From the NCBI GenBank assembly GCA_964035795.1, contig OZ038321.1:14625971-14689970 (forward strand): a stretch of DNA of 64,000 nt, written 5' to 3'. Origin of the DNA: Pterobdella sp. o SKG-2022 (taxonomy: Eukaryota; Annelida; Clitellata; Hirudinida; Piscicolidae). The notes beneath the pieces are model-generated. The model was not told where the DNA came from. It worked only from the letters and a program-made list of their open reading frames with translations, and ran no database searches. Both the position numbers and the translations under genes were made by a program. Below are positions 40,701-50,600 of this stretch, piece after piece (within the stretch, counting starts at the first letter, position 1; every line of letters begins with the position of its first letter).

Positions 40701-43700
40701 GAGTAGAAGGATAAAAAGGTGTTAGAGGATCTCCATTTCCTTTCATTGAGAATAAAACTGTTCCTCTCTGCACACCATCTCCTGGTAGCCACCACGAATA
40801 AGGGTAGGTCTGTATGAGAAGTAAGCCAATTAGATAAAATGCTTTTGAAGTAAAATAAAAAACAAAAACTAGTTGATTATTATTATTAAGATTTTTATAG
40901 CGCACATTTATCAATTCGAGGTTGCTTCAGAGACGCTCAATGTTTGTAAGAGATTATGACTGGGGTTGTTTGTGGTATGAGTGAGTTTTCAAAAGTTTGC
41001 GAAAGTTCATGAGAGAAGGCGATGAGCGCAAGTTAGAAAGAAAAGAATTCCACAGATGTGGAGCCTGGTGAGAGAAGGAGCGACTAGTAAACAAGCTTGA
41101 AGAAACAGGTTGATGAAGCTGGAAACCAGAGTGGATGACGTGTGTGTCTAATAGACAAAAAATCAAAAAGATAAACAGGTTGTTCAAGCTTGAGAGTGCA
41201 TGCAATGAGCCAAAGTAATTTAAACTTGCATCTTTGGGAGACAGGTAAACAGTGCAAACGATCAAGACAGTCGCTGGAAGAGCTGAAATAATCAGTTTGG
41301 AGAACCGTCTTAGTCGCGTGCTTTTGGAGGGCTTGAAGTTTGTATAAAAAATAGTTTGGCTGCTCGCAAGAGAGAATTGCAGTAGTCCAATCTGGAAAGA
41401 ACTAGTGAGATGAAAAGGGCATTAGCAGTGGCAAGAGGTATAAATTTGCGTACTTGTTTTATAGAATAGATGTGAAAATTGGAAGATTGGATTATTTGAG
41501 AAATAAAGTGAGCAAAGTTCAAATTTTAATCTAAGGTGACACCTATGATTTTGAGCTTGGAAGATATAGGAAGTGTGGTTCCGTCAAGGATTACCACAGA
41601 ATGGAGATTGTATTTTGCTAAAAGACGAGAGCTGCCGACAAACATCACCTCACTTTTAGTAGGGTTTAGTTTCAGTTGGCTTTGAGAAAACCAAGAGTTT
41701 AGAGCGGAAAGACAACTGGATAATTTAAGGAGAGTAGGGTTAGGATCTGGGTGAGAGACTCCGGTGAAAAGAGTGATGTCATCAGCGAACTGGTGAAAAA
41801 GCAAGTCATGCTGTACAATAATGCTACACATGGGTGATGTATGAAGAGAGAAGAGGATTAGCCCTAAAACGAAGCCCTGCAGCACGCCTGAGATCAAAAA
41901 ATAAAAAAATTAAATTGATTTAACATACACTGACCTGTCTAGAAACATTCTTCACAAAGTCATCAGGATCTGAAAACAATATCACTCCCATGCATCCTCT
42001 CTCTTGTGATAAATAAACCTTCAAATAAAATTGTTCTCATTTATATGAGTGATCGAAGTGCAAAGTTTTTAGGTAGAAAGTTTGAATTATGGGGTCTGTG
42101 TATAGAAATAAGAAAAAAAATTTTGGTTTAGTGGTTAAAAAAAACTATATGAGAGAGTGGTGAAAATATATAATAAAGATTTCGGGAGAGGTTATGGTAA
42201 TAGTTTTAGTTTTTAGGATTAGGTGACAAGAGTAGCTTGTGCTTACGCACCACAGTGTGGAAAAAATCAGAAAAAAAAGAAAAATTTTATATTATTGTGA
42301 CTAAAGGCTGTGATGAAGCAAATGAGAAAATGTTTTTGATTTTTTATGAGACTTCTATATGCACGTTGTTTAGCGGATTGATAGAATTAATGGAATTCGT
42401 AGAAGCTTTGGCATTGGTAAGAAAGATGTAGAAAAAATAATGCTATTAGAGTTTTGTAATGAAAATGATCTGTGTAAAAAATTAACATTTTGAAAACTGA
42501 AGTCTGGATAGTAGTTTAATATAAAAATGAAAAAATAAATCAAATCTTTATGACGTCTGCAGTAAGCGAGTGATGACTAAGTGATGTTTTCAAAATTCAA
42601 TTCTTGAATCCATGCTAAATGTCTACAAAGTTAGCTAAGAGTCGAGTTTGTAAAAGTAGCATGGACCTAAGCACAATACCTGTAAAATCTTTAAGCGATG
42701 GTATAGAGAGTGTACATTCTTTTCTGTACTTGGGAAGTAAATTAGGTTTCTGCAAGGGTTGCGAGGCATGAGATCACACTGGGCAAAGTTTAAAAAATTT
42801 CGCCATATTTTGTTATCTAAGAGACAAAGATTATTCTATGTAAGCTGTGTTGTATCGGCATTGCTAATAAGTGAGGTTTAGTGTCATAAACAAATAAGCT
42901 AGATACTCTGAAAATACCAAAAAGAAATTAGAGTTATTGTGGGACAAAGTGATCATAAAGGTTTAAAGAAAACATTTAATTGATATGTTAGTTTAAAAAG
43001 AAACGGTAGAAAAATTGGCTAAAGGTAGAGGTAAAGATTGTTTGGTCATATAATGAGAAAAGTTGAGAAGAATGTTTTAAAAAGGAATTCAATTTTAAAA
43101 GATAGTTTTAAAAAGAAAGGTAGACCAAAAGCTGAGTGGAAGAACAAAAATATGAAAATAAGTCAAGCTTATTTGAAAGAAAATGCTTTAGATCGAAAAA
43201 ATGAAAATAGTGATTTCATAAAAATGCAAGGAGAGTATTATAGAGTGAATCTGGTCATCATTGTATAGTGGGTATAAAACCGGATTTAATATTTTGACAA
43301 TTATCTACCATAATAAATTCAATATGTTATATTTAATAGAATAAACTCATTCATCAACCTTTCTTGTTCTAGAAATAAATCCATAACGAATAAGACAAAT
43401 TTTATCTATCAAGTTTATCCCTTTGCTTTTCAGCACATCAAAGTCTTTTAACCTTCCATAGTTAACATACACCAAAGGACCCTGATCAAAAACATGGATG
43501 AGTCTATCAATGAGGAAGTTAGCTAATAAAAAGTATTAGCAATATTTAAACTAAAGATCCCAGTTTCAATACCTTAACAGTTTTGGAGGCAGAGTAAGAA
43601 TTGAAACCTTGGTATTCATAACCTTGATCTTTCAAAGAATCTTCTATACTGAAAGTTTCAAAAAGCACATCACCATTAGAACCATGGATCTTAATGCTGT

Positions 43701-44250
43701 TGGGATTGTGCTGGTCAGGGTTGCTTAGAAGTATGTTGTACGGGGTAGTGCTGACACTATCAAGGGGCAACTGTTGCATGAAGTTTTTGATGTATCTTAC
43801 TACGGCTTCTTCTGCAGCTGTACCACTCATGTGTTTGGTCCTTGTCAAATTCCTTTGTCATATGAGTGGTTAAATGTGAAAGTTTACAAAATTTTTTATG
43901 TGAGTTTTTTAAACTCAAGTTATCAAGATTTGTAATATTATAATATAAGTCAAAAATAAAAATTTTTTTGTAAATGAATTAAAAATTTTAACTTTAGTTT
44001 TTATAAGCAAAATACAAAATTATCAATATAAGACCTAATGAATGTTAAAAACTCAATGCATTTACCAATGGTGAAGAGCAATGTTTTCAGATTTTATTTC
44101 TTCCATCAAATATTCTCGAATAACATCATGATCATAGGGCACATTAAGTGTGGGACGAAAAAATATCACAAAAAAAAGTGACATAAACATCAAAAATGCC
44201 ACTATAATATAGAAATAGTTGCTACTGATGTTTCTAAGTTTTAATGTCAT
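34800..44250 (-). CDS. NAALADL1: NAALADL1-like M28 metallopeptidase, copy A (membrane-anchored; one donor site lost)
   Basis: Nineteen exons: 44250-44066, 43852-43573, 43481-43359, 42018-41935, 40809-40674, 40387-40297, 40008-39919, 37278-37193, 37068-36946, 36857-36775, 36684-36621, 36522-36455, 36398-36277, 36134-35957, 35868-35703, 35599-35518, 35429-35337, 35136-35024, 34900-34800; 755 residues if all join. It is a glutamate-carboxypeptidase-II-family protein: PA domain, M28 peptidase core, C-terminal dimer domain. Zinc/catalytic motifs are [33 protein letters not shown] and YPLYHTAYD. The end [23 protein letters not shown] resembles NAALADL1. The N-terminus [10 protein letters not shown] followed by a hydrophobic segment indicates a type II membrane anchor; an upstream acceptor near 44370 suggests a further 5' exon. 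The donor after 36277 reads TT where copy B has GT, so correct splicing there is questionable. LINE debris fills three introns. Confidence 0.88.
37345..38465 (+). mobile_element. L2/CR1-like LINE fragment in intron 7 of copy A
   Basis: Plus-strand translation (with frameshifts): [30 protein letters not shown] (YADD box degenerate), [99 protein letters not shown], ending at the stop near 38410. The SRLDYCNSL and WNSLP boxes are typical of the L2/CR1 clade. The 3' end has a hairpin (GCGCCTCT ... AGAGGCGC, 38411-38439) and an ATTATTATT tail, as in such LINEs. It is antisense to the host gene. The Lys/Arg-rich ORF on the other strand is a shadow. Confidence 0.88.
38466..39902. other. Remainder of intron 7 of copy A
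   Basis: 1.4 kb with no recognised coding. Copy B has an 80-base intron at this point, so the whole stretch is probably inserted or expanded sequence. I could not classify it. Confidence 0.4.
40870..41897 (-). mobile_element. L2/CR1-like LINE fragment in intron 4 of copy A
   Basis: Minus-strand RT remnant: [32 protein letters not shown] (catalytic ADD intact), [32 protein letters not shown], then after a stop [20 protein letters not shown] sequence, [33 protein letters not shown]. The 3' end (about 40870-40935) has GCGCTATAAAAATC followed by TAATAATAATAAT, a typical L2-like tail. It starts 38 bases after exon 4 and lies in the sense direction of the host gene. Several frame breaks make it inactive. 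It is a different copy from the one in intron 7. Confidence 0.87.
42060..43290 (+). mobile_element. Decayed endonuclease/reverse transcriptase LINE remnant in intron 3 of copy A
   Basis: Plus-strand fragments in changing frames: [16 protein letters not shown] near 42700 (the usual V-x-S-F-x-YLGS box after the RT palm), then [17 protein letters not shown] and [14 protein letters not shown] near 43040-43150 (the usual GH-x-x-R ... GRP-x-x-W C-terminal box). Many stops intervene. This box order fits the RTE/craniofacial-development-like LINE group, not the L2-like elements nearby. Assigned from memory of the motif order. Confidence 0.6.
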
Positions 44251-46060
44251 GGTTTTTTCAGATATTAAATTTTTTTTTTCAGGATAATTGAAAAAAATTG
44301 AGTCTTCTTTATTTTCAGTTTCTTTTGTTACTTTTCTTTTCAAGAAAAATTCCTTTGTGTTCTAAAAAATTAAATGTAATAATAAAAAATTTAAATGATT
44401 TGAATTTTTTAATTTTTTTGAAACAAATTATATCTAGCCAGACTATTTTTTAATAAATTTTTCAACTTTCTGGTATCAGAGATCTATCTATCTTAGTATT
44501 GAATAAAAAATTCACAATGCCTATTAAATTGAATTTGAAAATCACATTTATTATTAATGAAATAAAATTTAATAAACCCTCTATTTTAACTAAATAAACA
44601 TAGATATCAACTGAATAAATATTAAAATTAAATAACCATTTTATCAAGTTTTTCAATACAAAAGTTAGATAAATACCATCATTTTAGTTAAAATCTCAAT
44701 CTATCGTTGAAATCGCAAAATGTCAAGAAAATAAAACCAACTTTTCAGACTAAAAGCTTTTTAAATAGGTAAGCACAACCAAAGTTTTAGCTGTGCGCTT
44801 AATTTTAAAATTAGAACTTGAGTGTTTTGAATTTGATTGATATAGTTTTTGAAAAAATTTATGTTTTACTATTTTAAATTCAGTATTTTTTTTATTATGA
44901 TGAACTTTTGACAGATAATTTAAAATACAGTGGGAAAAAGACAACCTGTTTTTATAATCTGAGATGAATTTTTTTTTTAGTCCAAACATGTCTTTATTTT
45001 CTTAAATAGTGAAAAAACTGAATCTAAAAAAATGGAAGAATAAAAAGTTATATGAGAATAGAAAATTAACAACAAACTGAATAATGAACAAAATTATTTT
45101 AAAAAAATAGAATTTAAAATAAAAAGGCAAGAGAACACAAAACGCAGTTTTACGAAAAACTAAGAAGACACCGCACAGCGAATTGCCTGTGCGTTACCAC
45201 GAACAATGGCCAGTGACAAACTTTCAAACAACCATATAGTTTCTCAGGGCTCATCTTTAACCTTAGATATGCGTTTTCCCAAATTAGACCAAAATAAAAA
45301 AGCATGAGAACCAAAGATACCAGAGTTTTCAACCGCTAATGGGACGAAAATATCTGCATGGCTTTGATATTTTTGTATTTTTGCCATTTCTGCTTGTAAG
45401 GGACCTCAGCCGGGATTAGCTACAGTTTGGAGTCAGTGTGAAGGCAAAATAGAATCAGAGCAGATAGCGTCCCACTTGAGGCATTTTCCAGCCTTATAAA
45501 GGAAACTGGTGAGCCCATCATACCAAGTAAACATGTATCAAAACTGAACTGTAATAAAAAAATATATCAAAAAATTAAAATATGAAAGTAGTAAAAACAA
45601 TGAATTGATAATACCATCCAGTTTTATTCTTATTTTTTCACATTCAAAAAATTAAAGTCTATTATTAAAAGAAATTTTTGATAACATATTGAAAAACTAT
45701 TAACCCAATCAAAGCTGAATAAAGAAGCCTATGAATCAAAAATAAGAAAAATCAATTTTTAGAAAGTTAAATTGATTTATTCAAACACAATACAATGACT
45801 TAATTGATTTCACTAGTGTGTAAAAAAAAGGCAGCTGGTTGTTATTAGGCTAATAACAGTCTAATATAACAGAGAAAGTTTAGCAAATTTAAAATTTTAC
45901 GAAAATATTATTGTATTTTTTTAATTAATTATATAAATCTAAAAATAAAAATTCATAAAATGTGTGTAATTGAGTTTTTTTAGAAAACTATAATTTGAAG
46001 TAAGTAAAAATTGAACAAGGAATAATGAAAAAAAGCAGTGATCACGTGGTCATGGAAGTG
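44251..46060. other. Spacer between the two NAALADL1-like genes
   Basis: 1.8 kb containing the 5' UTR/promoter of copy A and the region 3' of copy B. Minus-strand ORFs at 44462-44656, 44750-44989 and 45150-45332 are AT-driven and match nothing. One of them may include an undetected 5' exon of copy A. Confidence 0.4.
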
Positions 46061-46569
46061 TTAGTTGGTGAACAAGTAAGGCTGTTTGAGACTGACTGAA
46101 GCAGACTTAACCAAGAAAGTCACCACTGCTACTTGTTTACGTACCTCTTCAACCAGTGATGCTGCAATCGATTTATTAAATATCATATTAAACTTATAAA
46201 AACATGATTTTCATTAACGTTTTAAAGCTTAATAAAGTGTATAAGGTATGAAGACATAATTTCAAAAGCAAACACAAGGTTTTTTCTTAAAACAAAAAGT
46301 TGCCAAGCATTTCTTAACAAAATCTTAAACTATCAAATAAGAATAACTTGATAAGGCAAAATTTTCTGACGGAAACCCCATTTTTCTCTTACAATCTAAA
46401 AGTTTAGATAGCTTTATTATAAAATAGTTTACGACATTCATCCACTTTGGTACAAAAAATACCAGATTGATTTGCTGGAGATTGTTCAAGGTTAATACAA
46501 GCATCTAGAAGACCTGGGAAAACATCTGCTTTGTGGGAGTTTGATGAACTTGGCGAGCCTAAGACGTGA
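46061..46569 (-). pseudogene. Second terminal exon pair (exons 18b and 19b) of NAALADL1-like copy B
   Basis: Exon 18b (46569-46463) encodes [19 protein letters not shown] and differs from exon 18a by one residue (His for Tyr) among its 35; exon 19b (46161-46061) encodes [20 protein letters not shown] and the stop. Splice acceptor, donor and phases (2 in, 1 across) are intact in both, so exon 17 could splice to either pair. It is either a duplicated alternative terminal cassette or the 3' remnant of a third gene copy. No exons 1-17 belonging to it are present. Confidence 0.8.
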
Positions 46570-47654
46570 CTGAAAAGTTAATAAATAAAAATGGAGATTT
46601 TCGTGGAGTTTGAACTCAGTTTATGTTTTTCAATGAAAAAATTTCATGTATATAGAAAATATGATTTTAAATTTGTAGACATCTTAATGTACTAAAAAAC
46701 AGTAACTTTCAACAATTTCTCGTCGTTCATCTGAGTTTTCCAATAAATTTATAGAGAGTAAAGAAAGAATATATACACGGAACAAAATTGCTATATTACC
46801 ATCCATATTATTGTCCAAAACACGCCTTATTCAATTTATTTCATTACTTTTTATAAATTTCCTTGACTTGTGAACTTTAGAGAAATATGAAGCTATTTCA
46901 AATTTCATTCAAAAAGTTTTAATAAACATAAAAATATTGTTTTAAGAGTGCAAAATTACCAAAGGACTGTTTTTTAGGCTTTTTATGTGTCAATAGTTAA
47001 TCTAACGACTTCGTTAGACCTTGGTGGGCTTGACTCGATTAGTTTTTGTGAGTTCTCATTTGACAGTTTTTGCTTTAAAAAAATATTTCTTATTCAAACT
47101 TTTTATGTTCATGAAGTCCTTTCCTTTTTCATAGATATTTTACACCATTGACCTCCAAACATATTATATATTGGGTTTAAATAAAAGCTGCATGATTAAT
47201 TAATACAGCATTGTTTTCTGCTATCCAGCTTTTTGTGCACTGAAGTATGAGTCTATTTTTTCCAATAAATTAAAAACTATTTATTTTAACTTCATATGTA
47301 TATATATATATATTTATATATACTATTTGGTAGCTTATTGATAAATTCTATATTTGAATGCGGCAGCATGTAACCAAATCGTCCAAGAATCTATGTGAAA
47401 ACAATTAAGAAGTAAATCAAAAATATTAGGCTAATTTTAAATATAGAATAAAAAACTTAATCCCGCTTATGTTTGATTATTTTTTCATATGAAAAACAAT
47501 AAGTTTTTAAAAAAATAAGTTCATTCTACTAGGCGAATTATTTAAAACTATTTGAAAACTGCTAAACGATTTGAAGCTCACAAGGATATAAATCGAAAAT
47601 CCACTGCAAACGATATTTTTTTTAGATTAATGTATTGTAGTCGTTATGGAAGTG

Positions 47655-50600
47655 TTAGTTGGTGAACAAATAAGGCTGTTTGAGACTGACTGAAGCAGAC
47701 TTAACGAAGAAAGTCACCACTGCTACTTGTTTACGTACCTCTTCAACCAGTGATGCTGCAATCGATTTATTAAATATTAGTTTCAAGGTATAAATAAAAA
47801 AAAACAAACAATAAAATGTAATATACTTTTTTTTATGATTTAAAAGTTTAAATATACCTTTTATAAATTTTGATATTTATGTTATCAATTGAGGTTTACA
47901 AACGAAGGGTCAAAACTTCTAACGACCCCCAATGCTTTATCAAGTTTTTCGTTAGATTTTCTGTCTTTTTAGATGATACTTATGGTATATGAAATAAAAA
48001 AATTTTTAATGACAGTATTTACATTTATTCAAAGCCTTGAACATATCGATAAAAAGTCCAAAGTACTGAAATTAAGGTGCCAAATTGCTATATGTGTAAT
48101 GCCACATAATTTAAACAGATACGAGCATCAAATGAATATTATAAATTTTGTTAGTTTTATCCTAATTGAAAGCCACATCCACTTTGGTAAAAATAAAATA
48201 AATACCAGATTGATTTGCTGGAGATTGTTCAAGGTTAATACAAGCATCTAGAAGACCTGGGAAAACATCTGCTTTGTAGGAGTTCGATGAACTTGGTGAC
48301 CCTAAGACGTGACTGAAAAAATAACAAATAAAAAGGGAGCTTTCGTGGAGTTCAAATTCAGTTCTTGCTTTTCAATGCAAAAATGAAATTTATTATTGAT
48401 AACTAATTATCAAATATGCGTTTATAAACAGCAAAAAAGCTATATATCTTTGTATTAATTTGATCTTTTTGGTATAAGAAATTTATTTTTATCTATGAAA
48501 TTTTCGAAAAACATTATTAAATTGCAATAGTTTTGAAATTTCTAGAAATAATGATTTACTGACCGAATGCCTGGCCTGCCCGGCAGACCCAGAGGGTCGA
48601 TGAAGGACCTTTCCAACTTCATCAGTTGGTCGTTCACACTCCTCACCAGTAAGATACTGCAGTGGTCAAGTATCACTATTATAAAGTAAGGTAATTGAGT
48701 CAAAAATATTTTTGTTATCGAAATCATAAACATGAACACGGAACTCATTATAATCGAGATTTTCGAGTCTAGTATCGAAGTCGTGAGTGACTTCTTGGAA
48801 TGCCACTATGGCCTCTGACAGCTTATCTGGTTAAAACAAGATTTGAAAATTTATTGAAAATAATCAAATATGAGAGCATTATTCCAGTCACAATAAAAAT
48901 AAAAAGTAAGCAATGCATATATTGAAAAGTGATCCTCGCTAATATGACTACACATAATGCTAGCTCGTTTCGATTGGTCATTTTAAGGTGCCACAAAAGA
49001 CTCAACAAAGAAAGCGCTCAAACTGAAATTATCAAGTTTATTAATTCTAATGTTTCAATAGCATCTCCATTTGACCAGTTTCTCTCTTTGAAGAAGGCTC
49101 GTTTTAAAGAACAACTTATGGTCAGTTCAAGGCAAACAAACATGAGGGTAGTTGATTTTTTTTACCCAAGCTTGAAACCAGTATATAAAAACTGGAAAAA
49201 CTTAATAAATTCATGAAAACTTTAACGCAAAAATTGACAAATTTTTTTGAAAAATTCAACACTAAGGAGCTTTTTCAAACAGATCTGAAAACAATGATGA
49301 CGTTCTTTTTAGAACGTATTCAAAAGTGCAATAAAAGACGTGAAAACAAAAATTTGCCCAAAATTCAGCGTATGATAAAGAAGTTGAATTTTTCGACGGT
49401 TGTCGAAAAAATCCTGCTTTTTTGGAACCTATGAATGAACAAATCAAAAACAAAAACCTTCTAATTTGAGAGAAAAAATGATGATTCTAAGAATATTTGA
49501 AAAGAAAAGATCCTACAATGATAGAACTATGCGCAAAATTAATTAAATATGGACACCGAGCATTTCAAGATTAAATGTGTACGATATATGAAACATACGT
49601 CTCACCTATCTTGCTTTTCGGCTGTAGTATTTGGTCGATAGAAAAAGAAATCAAAAGATTAATAGCTTTTTTCAATTGAGAAACGGTGGTACAAGCATGC
49701 AGAATCTTTTTGCCCAAACCCATGTTCAAAGAACAGGTGAACGCTCTGGTTGAAACGGCAATATGCGAACTGGAGTAGCGACGCTGGCAGATGCTGAGTC
49801 ACATCTTGCGGATGCATGACTATATACCAGCAAAAAAAAATAGAATTCATTAAATCAAAAAATAACGAAAACCGAAAACCAGTCTAGACATGATAATTAA
49901 GGACGATCTGAAACGCCGCTCACTATCCAGGTGAAAAGCAATCAAATTTCAAAAAGAGGGGAAAAAGTGGAAAGTGCATGGAAGATGTATTTTGCAGAAC
50001 TAAAAACTTATCCAGACATTTTATAATAATGAAATAAGTAATGGGTAACATGAATTTACCTAACTCGATGTTGTATTTCTTAATGATTCGGTCAACTTTT
50101 TTCGTAAACTTTTCAAAGTTTTGACTGATAAAAGTGGAATAGTTGGAAGTATGAAAAGGAATGATGACTGATGATGACAAAGACCTGGCCATTTCAGCCC
50201 ACACTTGCCCTAAGGCTTTGGAATACTGCGGAGTAAAAACAGTAAATATTATTTTTGATGTTTGAAAACTTGTCAAGGAACTTTTTAAGTGCAAAAAACT
50301 AAAGCGTAAATCATACTTTATATCCAGGATCGTGAAAAGTAGTAAAGGAATGGTGTGAGTCATAAACGGTGTGATAGAGAGGGTAAGAGGATATGTTGTT
50401 GTTGATATCATAAAAGAAACGGATGTCTGTGCAAGGAACGCCAACTTTTGTAACAAAGGCAAAAAAGTCGCTCCCAGAACCAATGGCAGAAATACTGCAA
50501 AAAAACAAATGATGTAGAATTAAATAATTGTAATCTTAGCATGTATGATATTTATATATTGAAAATAAATTTATATATCTCAAGCCACAAAAAATTAACT

